DNA of 64,000 bases from CAYJFX01 sp964370315 (lineage in GTDB: Bacteria; Spirochaetota; Spirochaetia; Treponematales; Treponemataceae): positions 4,594-68,593 of the forward strand of contig CAYJIS010000004.1 in the NCBI GenBank assembly GCA_964370315.1, in the 5' to 3' direction. How positions within the stretch are numbered: the stretch's first letter is position 1; every line of letters starts with the position of its first letter. The notes beneath the pieces are model-generated. The model was not told the origin of the DNA. It was given only the letters and a program-made list of their open reading frames with translations, and did not search any database. A program made the position numbers and the translations under genes. This document shows positions 25,499 to 34,293 of the stretch, piece after piece.

Positions 25499-25754
25499 TC
25501 CGATAGTTTTTGTATATATGTTGGTTTTTTTATGTCATTTTTGGTTACAAAGCCTCTAGATTGGTCTTTGTATGTTCACTCGTAGATTTCTACTGGTTCA
25601 TCGCTTATAAGTGGGTTAACTATCTTAATAATGGGTATACAAGTCTTTACTATTGCAAAGACAAAGTCTACACATCGGTGATTTGTAGCGCAGTTGTGTA
25701 CATTTTAAGCATGTGCTGGGCAGGTGTTCGCCACGCAAATATGTGTGTTTCTAT

Positions 25755-25791
25755 AAAAAAAAGATACAAGCATGAGAGGGCTCACCTGCAT
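25755..25791 (-). terminator. Probable terminator of the Rpn-type gene
   Basis: On the minus strand an imperfect hairpin (ATGCAGGTGAG...CTCATGCTTGTAT) is followed by TCTTTTTTTT, 10 nt after the gene's stop. Confidence 0.5.
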
Positions 25792-25799
25792 AACGCTTA

Positions 25800-26759
25800 T
25801 TACTTTTTTAACAAACGAACTTCTTTTTCACTTAGTCCAGTAACTTGGCTAACCTTGTCAACACTAAGCTCCATTAAAAGTAAGCTCTTAGCAATTTCAA
25901 TTGCTTTTGTTCTAGAGCCCTGTTCAAGTCCTTGTTCTCGTCCTTCCTCTCGTCCTTGTTCTCGTCCTTGTTCTCGTCCTTCCTCTCGTCCTTCTTCAAG
26001 GCCTTGTTCTCTGCCCTCTTGTAATCCAGCAGCTCTCGCGGCAGCACGAATCTCTTCTTGTGCACCTTTAAAGCTTGCAACATCATGCTCATGTTTTTCT
26101 CTCGATATTTGTCTAAACCACTCCATGTCATCTAAAAGCACATCTTTATACATATCAAAAGCTTCTTTTGTTGCGGGATCTCTTTCAAATATATATTTCA
26201 TGTTTTCCTCCGTGCTTGTTTCTGTAGCAAGCTTTAATAATTGCACCCATATTGTAAGCTTACTTTCATTTTTTTCTAACTTGTCTAATTCAATAAAGTG
26301 TATTTGTAAATCATCACTTAAAGCCACATCATTATTATCTTTATCTAAAACCATAAAACATCTATGAAAAAATGACTCTTTGTTATTGAGTACAAAATCA
26401 ATAAAATTAATACATATAACCGGTCGCAGCTTTTTGTACTCTTCACCTTTTTTCATTTGCGATGCATATAGTTTTGCCCAATAGTATAAACTTCTATTTT
26501 CATAATTTATTTTAGGTGCTATTTGCATCTCAACATTATACTGTTTACCACTTTCATCAAGGGCTAGGATGTCCAATTCAGAACTCTTTGTCCATGAGGT
26601 ATCTCCTGGTAACACTGGATTTTTTAGTATAACCTCCGATATAGGTGAAAATCCAGAATCAATCAAAACGGCATTAATTAAGTGGGTTAGCACGTTTTTA
26701 GACTTTTCTTTTCCAAATACTGCTTTAAATATTATGTCATTCTTTAAGTCTACTCTCAT
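25800..26759 (-). CDS. Rpn/PDDEXK-type nuclease-like protein with long EGREQG repeat tail
   Basis: 319-aa Rpn-family protein. The N-terminus MRVDLKNDIIFKAVFG is the family opening; the nuclease core has LDILA and YNVEMQIA (Asp and Glu-x-Gln). Residues about 245-285 form a pure EGREQG/EGREEG repeat, followed by a C-terminal helix-turn segment with VTGLSEKEVRLLKK. GTAGGAG lies ahead of the ATG. The repeat tract is also a DNA simple repeat of 12-24 nt (25905-26020), so copy number may vary between strains. Confidence 0.88.
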   Translation of the reverse strand: MRVDLKNDIIFKAVFGKEKSKNVLTHLINAVLIDSGFSPISEVILKNPVLPGDTSWTKSSELDILALDESGKQYNVEMQIAPKINYENRSLYYWAKLYASQMKKGEEYKKLRPVICINFIDFVLNNKESFFHRCFMVLDKDNNDVALSDDLQIHFIELDKLEKNESKLTIWVQLLKLATETSTEENMKYIFERDPATKEAFDMYKDVLLDDMEWFRQISREKHEHDVASFKGAQEEIRAAARAAGLQEGREQGLEEGREEGREQGREQGREEGREQGLEQGSRTKAIEIAKSLLLMELSVDKVSQVTGLSEKEVRLLKK

Positions 26760-26949
26760 AGTATACTCCTACAATTAGTTTTTTTCAACTGCTATTTTTG
26801 CTTATACTGTATTTTTTTGTAAATCTCTTACACTATATTATAGACAGACTTTATATAAAAAAAAAAAATAAAAAGGGGGTATTTATATACATTGTTTATA
26901 GCATTTATTTTTAAATATTTGCCGCTGAACCAGCAGCCCCATACATCCC

Positions 26950-26978
26950 TTGACCTTTCCATCATTCTAAAGTACACT
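26950..26978 (+). promoter_or_regulatory. Promoter of the flavin reductase-pncB operon
   Basis: TTGACC (26950-26955), 17-nt spacer, TACACT (26973-26978), giving a leader of about 30 nt with GGAGG. Confidence 0.65.
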
Positions 26979-27015
26979 ATTTTATATTACTATGCTTTGT
27001 TTTTTTGGAGGTTGT

Positions 27016-27543
27016 ATGACAGGATTTAGCGAAATTAAACCAAAGGACATTCAAAAAAATGCTATATCTCTTATTGGTGATGATTGGATGCTTGTAAGTG
27101 CAGGAACATTTACTGAAGGTGACAATACAACATGGAACACCATGACTGCCAGTTGGGGAGGATTAGGATTTTTATGGAACAAGTGCGTTGCATACGTTTT
27201 TGTTCGAAAAGAACGACACACCTATGATTTTACCGAAAAGAACAATACAATGACTCTTTCATTTTTTGACTCCTCATTTAAAAAAGCACTGCAATTTTGT
27301 GGTACTACATCTGGAAGAGATTTAGATAAAGCTAAGGAAACAGGATTAAAGCCTTTTCAGTGCGAAAACAATTCTGTTGCATTTGAGCAAGCATCTCTTA
27401 TTTTAGAATGCAAAAAACTATACTCTGATATGTTAAAAGAAAACTGCTTTATAGACTTTGCAACAGAAGGCAAGCATTACACCAAAGATGGTCTTCATCG
27501 TGTATATATTTGTGAGATTACAAAGGCTTGGGTAAAGCAATAG
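27016..27543 (+). CDS. Flavin reductase-like FMN-binding split-barrel protein
   Basis: 175-aa protein of the flavin reductase-like domain family (flavoredoxin group). The segment TWNTMTASWGGLGFLWNKCVAYVFVRKERHTY is the part that binds FMN in the family, here in full. It lacks a signal peptide and should act in the cytoplasm as an FMN-dependent oxidoreductase; the partner is unknown. The frame has an earlier ATG at 26992, but GGAGG lies 5 nt before the ATG at 27016, which I use. It ends one base before pncB. Confidence 0.9.
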   Translation: MTGFSEIKPKDIQKNAISLIGDDWMLVSAGTFTEGDNTTWNTMTASWGGLGFLWNKCVAYVFVRKERHTYDFTEKNNTMTLSFFDSSFKKALQFCGTTSGRDLDKAKETGLKPFQCENNSVAFEQASLILECKKLYSDMLKENCFIDFATEGKHYTKDGLHRVYICEITKAWVKQ

Positions 27544-27544
27544 T

Positions 27545-28996
27545 ATGAATGATGCAAACGAACCTATCAGTGCACTTTTTACCGATTTTTATGAGTTAAC
27601 CATGGCTCAAGGTTTTTGGAAAAAAAACATGAACAACCCATGTGTTTTTGATGTTTTTTTTAGACGGAATCCTTTTGACGGTGGATTTTCAGTTTTTGCT
27701 GGCATTGAACCACTACTCAATGAACTTACCACCTTTTTATTTTCAGATGATGATATTCGTTTTTTAGCATCTCTTAATATATTTGAAACTGGATTTTTAG
27801 ATTACCTAAGAGATTTTACTTTTACGGGCGACATTTATTCTATAGAAGAAGGAAGCATTGTTTTTCCAAACGAGCCTCTAGTTCGCATTCATGCCCCTTT
27901 AATTGAAGCTCAAATAATTGAAGGCTTTGTTTTAAATAAGTTAAATTTTCAAAGCTTAATTGCAACAAAGGCTGCTCGTGTTTGTATTGCATCTAAGGGC
28001 TCTCATGTTATGGAGTTTGGTTTACGTAGGGCTCAAGGTTGGGATGGTGCTATGAGTGCTTCTCGTGCAGCCTATATTGGAGGGGCTTCGAGTACCAGTA
28101 ATACATTGGCGGGGAAAAAGTACGGTATTCCTGTATTAGGAACTATGGCCCACTCTTGGATTATGTCTTTTCCTTCTGAACTTGAAGCCTTTCAAACATA
28201 CAGTAACATGTATCCAAATTCGTGTACATTTTTACTTGATACATATAATACTTTAAAATCAGGAATACAAAACGCAATCATTGTAGGAAAGGAACTGAAA
28301 AAAAAGGGATATAGTTTTGGAGTTCGTCTAGATTCAGGTGATATGCAGTATCTATCAACCGAGGTTAGAAAAGAACTTGATAATGCTGGTTTATTTGATG
28401 CTACAATTTCTGTTTCAAACGATTTATCAGAAGAGATAATCGCAACCCTTGTTTCTCAAAATGCCCCTATTGATTTTTGGGGCGTTGGCACAAACATGGT
28501 TACTGGTGGCAGGGACTCTGCATTTACCGGTGTATATAAACTGGTTGCCAGGCACAATCCTGGTACAAAAAACTTATTACCCACTATGAAATTCTCTGAC
28601 AATCCTGCCAAAACAACAAATCCTGGGATAAAAAATGTTTGGAGATTGTACGATGAAAAAGGGATGTTCAAAGCAGACCTGCTTGCTCTTGTTGATGAGA
28701 ACATTGAAAGCAATGTAGAAAAAACGTATTACCATCCTGCAATTGATTACAGACAGTTTAATTTTAAGCCTTCGAAAGTTGAAATGCTATTGGTAAAAAA
28801 ACTTGAAAACGGTAAAAGAATTGGAAACATATTGGGCGTAACGGAGCAATTGGAAATAAGCAGAAATCGTGTAAAAGAACAGCTTTCACATCTTGATAGT
28901 ACCTTTCAACGTATACTAAATCCTCATATTTATAAAGTCTCAATTAGTGAAAAATTAAAAGACATTAAGCTTTCTCTTATTACCCAAAGTCGCTAA
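27545..28996 (+). CDS. pncB: Nicotinate phosphoribosyltransferase
   Basis: 483-aa enzyme of NAD salvage (Preiss-Handler pathway), converting nicotinate and PRPP to nicotinate mononucleotide. Diagnostic motifs: TDFYELTMAQGF at the N-terminus, VFFRRNPFDGGFSVFAG, MEFGLRRAQGWDGAMSASRAA, GTMAHSWIMSF and GVRLDSGDM. Length agrees with the family. It follows the flavin reductase gene by one base, in one transcript; a shared need for flavin or nicotinamide redox chemistry is only a suggestion. Confidence 0.95.
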   Translation: MNDANEPISALFTDFYELTMAQGFWKKNMNNPCVFDVFFRRNPFDGGFSVFAGIEPLLNELTTFLFSDDDIRFLASLNIFETGFLDYLRDFTFTGDIYSIEEGSIVFPNEPLVRIHAPLIEAQIIEGFVLNKLNFQSLIATKAARVCIASKGSHVMEFGLRRAQGWDGAMSASRAAYIGGASSTSNTLAGKKYGIPVLGTMAHSWIMSFPSELEAFQTYSNMYPNSCTFLLDTYNTLKSGIQNAIIVGKELKKKGYSFGVRLDSGDMQYLSTEVRKELDNAGLFDATISVSNDLSEEIIATLVSQNAPIDFWGVGTNMVTGGRDSAFTGVYKLVARHNPGTKNLLPTMKFSDNPAKTTNPGIKNVWRLYDEKGMFKADLLALVDENIESNVEKTYYHPAIDYRQFNFKPSKVEMLLVKKLENGKRIGNILGVTEQLEISRNRVKEQLSHLDSTFQRILNPHIYKVSISEKLKDIKLSLITQSR

Positions 28997-29018
28997 TAGA
29001 CTAGTATAGTATTATAAT

Positions 29019-29426
29019 CTACAGTATTTTTACTTCTTCAACATCTAAGTAAAAAAAGGTGTACCCAGCGGCTTCATAGCTTCTTAATACGCCAACCACT
29101 TCTATGTCGGTATTTTGGCTAGGGTAATTTTTTTCTATATTTTCAACTCCATCAATTAAAAACTCTAATCCTTGCCAACAGCAGGCCGTGTCATCGCCTA
29201 CCATTACATAATTATAATATCTATTTGTATAGTCCGAAAATCCTCTATAAAAAAAACCATTTGCTTTTATTACCTCTCCAACATATGCTTCAGGATTAAT
29301 TAATATTTCGAAAACAAATGAATACGCCATAAGACCATTCATTTGTGTTAAATCATGGTCAACATCCTGTGCAAATCCAATAAAAAGACAACATATAAAA
29401 AATAGTATGCAAATAATTTTTTTCAT
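29019..29426 (-). CDS. Exported protein of the zinc locus, OB-fold-like
   Basis: 135-aa secreted protein with a signal peptide (to about FIGFAQ). The mature part reads YVGEVIKANGFFYRG ... YVMVGDDTACCWQGLEF ... IEVVGVLRSYEAAGYTFFYLDVEEV; this strand order and the Cys-Cys pair recall the OB-like domain of YcgQ/TIGR03943 proteins. It is the last gene of the znuC-znuB transcript, so a periplasmic role in zinc handling is likely by context (inference). AAGGAG is 8 nt before the ATG at 29426; a TTG two codons earlier is too close to it. Confidence 0.75.
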   Translation of the reverse strand: MKKIICILFFICCLFIGFAQDVDHDLTQMNGLMAYSFVFEILINPEAYVGEVIKANGFFYRGFSDYTNRYYNYVMVGDDTACCWQGLEFLIDGVENIEKNYPSQNTDIEVVGVLRSYEAAGYTFFYLDVEEVKIL

Positions 29427-29442
29427 ATACAATACTCCTTAA

Positions 29443-30303
29443 TTACATTTGGCCAATTTTACCAAAAACAAACGTATCTATAATAAAACACACTAAAAAA
29501 ACAACAATATTCACAACCACTATTGTAGACCCAACAGGAGTTCCTGTCAAGATTGAGACTAAGATACCCGTTGTTGCACAAAATACTGCCAATATTGCAG
29601 AACATATTGTAACTGATTTAAAGTTCTTAAACAACCTCATTGCTGAAAGTGCCGGAAAAATTACTAATGCTGAAATTAAAAGAGACCCAACCAAATTCAT
29701 TGCTAAGACGACTATTGCGGCAATGATCATGGAAAAAATTAAATTATATACTCCTGCTCTAAGCCCTGTTGCCTTTGCAAAATTTTCATCAAACGTTGTT
29801 GAAAAAATTTTGTTATAGAATACTATGAATGCTATCACAACCACCATTGATAAAATTATACTTAACCATAAGTCAAATTTTGTGAGTGTTAAAATAGATG
29901 TTGACCCGAACAGTGTTACACAAACATCAGCTGATAGGTTTGTTGATACAGGAAAGATATTCATTAATAAATATCCAATAGCAAGCGAAGATACCGATAG
30001 CATTGCGATTGCTGCATCTCCGTTTATTTTTGTGTTTTGTCCTATCCGTAAAAGCAATATTGCACATAGTGCTGTTGCAGGTAAAGCAAAAGCCATTACA
30101 TTTGTAAGCTTCATTACGGTTGCAATTGTTATAGCCCCAAAGGCTACGTGTGATAATCCATCTCCAATATATGAAAAGCGTTTTAATACTAGGGGCACAC
30201 CTAGAAGAGATGCGCTTAATGCTATTAGAACCCCAACCACCATTGCATTTACAACAAACGGAAATGAAAAATATAAACTTAATTGTTGTAGTATGTTATT
30301 CAT
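29443..30303 (-). CDS. znuB: Zinc ABC transporter permease
   Basis: 286-aa inner-membrane permease of the ABC-3 (metal) family, with eight or so helices. Family segments include VLKRFSYIGDGLSHVAFGAI and the late NLVGSLLISALVIFPALSAMRLF. The ATG overlaps the znuC stop in TAATG. Metal specificity rests on the neighbouring His-rich binding protein and Fur-type regulator; manganese cannot be excluded from the permease alone. Confidence 0.92.
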   Translation of the reverse strand: MNNILQQLSLYFSFPFVVNAMVVGVLIALSASLLGVPLVLKRFSYIGDGLSHVAFGAITIATVMKLTNVMAFALPATALCAILLLRIGQNTKINGDAAIAMLSVSSLAIGYLLMNIFPVSTNLSADVCVTLFGSTSILTLTKFDLWLSIILSMVVVIAFIVFYNKIFSTTFDENFAKATGLRAGVYNLIFSMIIAAIVVLAMNLVGSLLISALVIFPALSAMRLFKNFKSVTICSAILAVFCATTGILVSILTGTPVGSTIVVVNIVVFLVCFIIDTFVFGKIGQM

Positions 30304-31001
30304 TACTCTTCCCCCATTAGCGGTGCTGATAGTATTTTATTTTGCACGTATTCTTCTTTTGTACCATAGTATACAGTTTTTCCAAGGTGCAAAATTGCTT
30401 TAGCATATTCGGCTGCAACTTTTACATCGTGAGATATCATAATTATTGTAATACCTTCATCATTTAGGTTTTTTATAACCTCATAGAGTTCTAGCGACAC
30501 TTTGGGGTCAAGCCCAGAAACAGGTTCGTCTAGAAGTAGAATTTTTTCTGTTGCGCACAATGCACGTGCAAGCAAGACTCGCTGCTGTTGTCCACCAGAA
30601 AGTTCGCGATAACATTTTTTTTGTAAGTTTTCAATGCCCATTTTTTTTATATTTTCAAGGGCTAATTTTTTTTCTTTTTTGTTATAAAAAGGGCGAAGTC
30701 CACAATGGGCTAAACAACCCGAAAGAACTATTTCCCAAACAGAGGCCGGAAAATCTTTTTGTACAAGAGTTTGCTGTGGAAGGTATCCAATATCTGATTT
30801 TTTTATATTCTCGCCTAGTTCAATTTTTCCTGAAAGTGGTGGAAGTAAGCCCAACAATGTTTTAATAAGAGTGCTTTTACCTGTTCCATTTTCGCCGACA
30901 ATACAAACATAGTCACCTTGAGTAATAGATACATTTAGATTGCTTTGCACAACCTTGTTTTCATATCCAATTGTTAGATTATCGCATCTAATTTGTTCCA
31001 T
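30303..31001 (-). CDS. znuC: Zinc ABC transporter ATPase
   Basis: 232-aa ATPase with Walker A GENGTGKST, signature ELSGGQQQRV and Walker B ILLLDEPVSGLD. The frame opens 12 codons further upstream, but AAAGGA sits 7 nt before the ATG at 31001 and the protein then begins MEQIRCDNLTIGY as family members do. It is separated from znuA by 271 nt that hold two hairpins. Confidence 0.93.
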   Translation of the reverse strand: MEQIRCDNLTIGYENKVVQSNLNVSITQGDYVCIVGENGTGKSTLIKTLLGLLPPLSGKIELGENIKKSDIGYLPQQTLVQKDFPASVWEIVLSGCLAHCGLRPFYNKKEKKLALENIKKMGIENLQKKCYRELSGGQQQRVLLARALCATEKILLLDEPVSGLDPKVSLELYEVIKNLNDEGITIIMISHDVKVAAEYAKAILHLGKTVYYGTKEEYVQNKILSAPLMGEE

Positions 31002-31141
31002 TTTAATCCTTTTATGCCAAAAGCATTTAGTAAACACTTTAACCGTATCACATGTATAGTAAACTATTTAACAAAATAATTATTTCTACTCTTCTTTATT
31101 AAAGAAAAGAACGTAAGCGATCTTACTAACACAAAAGACTC

Positions 31142-31260
31142 GGGGACCGTTGCTATTCGATCCCCAAACCTCTTACTATTTTATTATCACGGAATCAAAG
31201 ATAGTATCTTCTACAATAAACTCTACTAAGCTTGTATGTAGCTAAAATAATCCGTGATAA
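31142..31260. repeat. Two hairpins in the znuA-znuC spacer
   Basis: A 10-bp inverted repeat TTATCACGGA (31184-31193) and TCCGTGATAA (31251-31260) encloses a smaller AAGATA-type stem; next to it GGGGACCG/CGATCCCC (31142-31166) forms a second hairpin followed on the minus strand by GAGTCTTTTG. Together they could attenuate transcription into znuC, giving more binding protein than transporter. The remainder of the spacer shows no gene. Confidence 0.55.
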
Positions 31261-31272
31261 AAAGTCTTGAAA

Positions 31273-32668
31273 TTAGTTTTCCAATACTTCTTTTAATACT
31301 TCTAAGTTTTCTTCCATAATGCCCAAATATGTAGCTCCTGCTTCAATGTCTGCACTTGCAGTAGATTGCATTGCATTTAACAATACAATGTTTTGGTCTT
31401 TTTGTACAGTGTTAGCTGAAACAGTTTGTGGAATTTTATGCGTTGTACCATCAATCATAATGATATTTCGTAATCCAAGTTCATCAACTTTGCCGGATAA
31501 AAATGCAACTGTTTCAAAAGAAGCTTCTGTTTCTGCAGAACAGCCCACAAACGCTGCATAGTAATCAATGTCATAATCATCAACCAAATATAGGAATGGG
31601 AAACGGTCTGCAACCAAAAGCGGAGTATTTTTTGAATTTTTAACAGCCTCTTCATATTCATGATCTAAGGCGTGTATTTTTTCTACATATGTATTTGCAT
31701 TATCCCTATATACTCGTGCATAATCGGGATCTAGAAAGCCTAATTCTTTTGCTATTTCTGTTACAAATAATTCTGCATTTTTTAATGAAAGCCATACATG
31801 CTCATCTTCGTATCCAACTGAACTATTGTCATCGTGATTATGCACATCGTGATTATGTTCATCGTGGTTATGTTCATCATGATCGTGCTCGTCGTGGTTA
31901 TGTTCATCATGGTCATGCTCGTCGTGGTTATGTTCATCATGATCGTGCTCGTCGTGGTTATGTTCATCATGGTCATGCTCGTCGTGGTTATGTTCATCAT
32001 GATCGTGCTCGTCGTGGTTATGTTCATCATGGTCATNNNNNNNNNNNNNNNNNNNNNNNNNNNNNNNNNNNNNNNNNNNNNNNNNNNNNNNNNNNNNNNN
32101 NNNNNNNNNNNNNNNNNNNNNNNNNNNNNNNNNNNNGCTCGTCGTGGTTATGTTCATCATGGTCATGCTCGTCGTGGTTATGTTCATCATGGTCATGCTC
32201 GTCGTGGTTATGTTCATCATGGTCATGCTCATCATGGTCATGCTCATCATGGTTATGATCTCCGTGCACGTGTGCTTCCATACCCTCTACAATTTCTTCC
32301 ATTTTTACATCATCACCAAGAATATCAAACATGCTTACAATTACCATGTCTCTGTTTTTTCTTTGCTCAAGCACTTCATGTACCCATCCATCAGAAACAC
32401 CACCAATATAGATAAACATATCTGCAGTTGAAATTTCCGCAACTTCTTGAATGGTTGGCTGATAACTGTGTAAATCAACACCTGTGTTAATTAGTAATGT
32501 AAGTTCGACATCGTTAATTCTGTCACCCAAAATTTCGCGTGTCCAATCATATACGGGAAATGTGGTAGCAATAATCTTACGTTTATCACTATCATTTGTT
32601 GCAGTATTTGTACATGCCATACATAACATGCACAATCCAACTAATATAATACCAATAGTTTTTTTCAT
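31273..32668 (-). CDS. znuA: Zinc-binding lipoprotein with long His/Asp repeat, split by a scaffold gap
   Basis: Substrate-binding protein of the cluster A-I metal family. The N-terminal part (from 32668) has a lipoprotein signal (CMAC, Cys19), then IIATTFPVYDWTREILG and VDLHSYQPT with a metal-ligand His. A central loop is a run of HDEHNHDE-type repeats on both sides of the gap at 32037-32136. The C-terminal part has KNTPLLVADRFPFLYLVDDYDIDYYAAFVGC and IIMIDGTTHKIPQTVS. Left and right parts are 1 and 2 nt out of codon register, so any gap of 3n joins them; repeat register asks for a multiple of 30. His-rich loops mark zinc transporters. GGAGAGG precedes the ATG. Confidence 0.92.
31853..32254 (-). 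repeat. 30-bp coding tandem repeat in znuA with 60-bp higher order
   Basis: The 30-nt unit encodes a ten-residue His/Asp/Glu/Asn block. Left of the gap, two unit variants (CATGATCGTGC and CATGGTCATGC) alternate strictly, making a 60-nt unit; right of the gap only one variant is seen. Total copy number is unknown. Confidence 0.9.
32037..32136. other. Scaffold gap, 100 N, inside the znuA repeat
   Basis: Exactly 100 N; 100 is not a multiple of 30 or of 3, whereas both flanks are in repeat register. Placeholder length. Confidence 0.9.
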
Positions 32669-32698
32669 AAAACCTCTCCAATAGTTTGCCTACGGCAA

Positions 32699-33097
32699 TT
32701 AATTTTTTGACTCACAATCTTTACATTTTCCATATAATACCGTTTTTGGATTGCTAACAGTAAAACCACTTATTGCATGTACGGCATCTCTCATAGTTTC
32801 TGCAACTACATCATCTAAGTGAAAAGAATCACCACAAGCTTGACACTCTAGGTGAATATGGTCATGGCATGATTCTGGGTGAATGTACTGATAAGTGCAT
32901 TCACGCTCACCTTCTTTTATCCTGCGCCTAATCAAACCATCTTTTTCTAAGCTACTTAAATTTCTATACACAGCACTTAAGCTGATATTGCTTTCTTTTA
33001 ATGCATCTACAATATCTCGTACATTGAACTGTTTGTCCAAATTTTGCTGAAAAAAAGAATACAAAACTTTTCTTTGCTGAGTCATATATGTACTCAT
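32699..33097 (-). CDS. Fur-family metalloregulator (probably Zur-like)
   Basis: 132-aa DNA-binding repressor of the Fur family. A winged-helix N-terminus (VRDIVDALKESNISLSAVYRNLSSLEKDGLIRR) is followed by the metal-binding half with ESCHDHIHLECQACGDSFHLDD and a terminal CKDCESK; the two CxxC pairs form the structural zinc site. AAGGAGAAG precedes the ATG. It is 30 nt upstream of znuA on the same strand, so it most likely controls zinc uptake and its own synthesis through palindromes at 33137-33226 (inference). PerR- or Fur-type specificity cannot be excluded. Confidence 0.93.
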   Translation of the reverse strand: MSTYMTQQRKVLYSFFQQNLDKQFNVRDIVDALKESNISLSAVYRNLSSLEKDGLIRRRIKEGERECTYQYIHPESCHDHIHLECQACGDSFHLDDVVAETMRDAVHAISGFTVSNPKTVLYGKCKDCESKN

Positions 33098-33136
33098 TTC
33101 TTCTCCTTATGCACGATATCATTTGAAAAAACATAT

Positions 33137-33226
33137 ATATTATGTGTAGAATATATTATAACGATGATGTAACATACTCTACACATAATATGCGAATCAT
33201 TCGCAAATTATTACATTTAAATGTAA
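33137..33226. promoter_or_regulatory. Three palindromes at the fur-znuA promoter
   Basis: Perfect 14-bp arms ATATTATGTGTAGA (33137-33150) and TCTACACATAATAT (33178-33191) flank a TATAAT -10 box on the minus strand (33160-33155), the distal arm covering the -35 position. Immediately upstream is TGCGAATCATTCGCA (33191-33205), a 7-1-7 palindrome of Fur-box shape, and TTACATTTAAATGTAA (33211-33226), a 16-bp perfect palindrome. These are strong candidates for Fur-family operators. Confidence 0.65.
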
Positions 33227-33303
33227 AACTGTCAAGCAGTTTTAATACTTTTTTATTGCACTACGATGAGTAATACTATTGTTACTATGGATTATTTTAA
33301 ATT

Positions 33304-34287
33304 TTAGCCATATAAAGCTTTTAGGAAATGATATTGATCTTCGGTTAGGTTCATCATATCAACCTTTCCCTGTCCTTGAGGAAGATCTACGGCAAAGTTT
33401 GGAAGAGAAATACCTGATAATTCATGTTTTAGTGCTTTAAATAGTGAAATGGAATTATCTATTTTAAGTCTAAAATGCGATGTACCCATTGCCAAATCGC
33501 CCTGAAACAGATAGCCAGGTTTTATACCTAAAATTGCTAGTTCGTTAAAAAGCTCTGCCAAAGTTTTAACATCGCTATTTACCCCTTTTAAAAGAACTGT
33601 TTGACTTTGCATAGGGATTCCTGTATTGATAATATTCTCAATTGCAGAGCGAGCTTCTGGTGCATAGTTTTTACTAATTTCAACAACATGGTTTATATGC
33701 GGAATTACCCAAAGAGGTTTCATTGCCTTAAATATAGAAAGTACGTTACTCGTAATTCGTTCTGGCGCAAAAATAGGCGCTCTCGTAGCAACACGAATTA
33801 TAACACTGTCTTTTGTTTTTCTAATTTTTTCTAGAAGATTAGCAAGCTTTTTATCGCTAGCTGTAACAGGATCTCCTCCTGTAATTAACACTTCCTTTAT
33901 TTCATTGTGCATTGAAATATAATTACAAAGTTCTGTAATTTCTTCTTCATTAACAAAAGGTAACTGCATAGCTTCGCTTTCTTTTCTAAAGCAATAACGA
34001 CAATGAGCAAAACAAGAACCTGTAGCTAAAAAAAGACATCTATTTTTATACTGATGAACAAGTCTATTTTTAATTGAATTACGCTGAACAACATGGCAAG
34101 CAGCACCCAATGGGTCTTGTGTTTCAGAACGTAAAACACTATTTTCATGTTGTGAAAATTCAATTTGTATTTTTAGAGCATTGAGATATTCATACACTGT
34201 AGGAGAAGCGTTATCGCTTAAAGTTAAAGCCCCTTCAAGGCGCTCTATAAGAGACTTCCAGTAGGGGCTTATTTTTTCATTAAACAT
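33304..34287 (-). CDS. KamA/EpmB-family radical SAM lysine 2,3-aminomutase-like protein
   Basis: 327-aa radical SAM enzyme. The [4Fe-4S] motif is SCFAHCRYCFRKE (CxxxCxxC), preceded by YKNRCLFLATG as in EpmB, and followed by EVLITGGDPVTASDKKL and the PLP-binding region. Length is close to EpmB (about 340), which beta-lysylates elongation factor P through (R)-beta-lysine, and shorter than free lysine 2,3-aminomutase (about 415). No epmA or efp gene is in the window, so the EF-P role is inference. It starts 6 nt after the outer-membrane gene at 34294 and is probably cotranscribed. Confidence 0.85.
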   Translation of the reverse strand: MFNEKISPYWKSLIERLEGALTLSDNASPTVYEYLNALKIQIEFSQHENSVLRSETQDPLGAACHVVQRNSIKNRLVHQYKNRCLFLATGSCFAHCRYCFRKESEAMQLPFVNEEEITELCNYISMHNEIKEVLITGGDPVTASDKKLANLLEKIRKTKDSVIIRVATRAPIFAPERITSNVLSIFKAMKPLWVIPHINHVVEISKNYAPEARSAIENIINTGIPMQSQTVLLKGVNSDVKTLAELFNELAILGIKPGYLFQGDLAMGTSHFRLKIDNSISLFKALKHELSGISLPNFAVDLPQGQGKVDMMNLTEDQYHFLKALYG

Positions 34288-34293
34288 GCAGTC

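Noticed and set aside
25510..26367. 285-aa plus-strand open frame opposite the second Rpn gene
   Set aside because: Its second half is the mirror of the EGREQG repeat (Ser/Arg/Pro/Cys-rich) and the first half has no family resemblance; the minus-strand gene has ribosome site and conserved domains.
22508..26759. Insertion-sequence annotation for the two Rpn genes
   Set aside because: The family is often labelled transposase, but no terminal inverted repeats or target duplications flank either gene.
29825..30403. 192-aa plus-strand open frame over znuB
   Set aside because: Antisense of a clear permease gene; composition of a shadow frame, no ribosome site.
31850..32260. Regular repeats that could suggest a CRISPR array
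   Set aside because: Units are contiguous with no unique spacers and keep the znuA frame; no cas gene is present. The same applies to 41663-41786 and 47944-48400.
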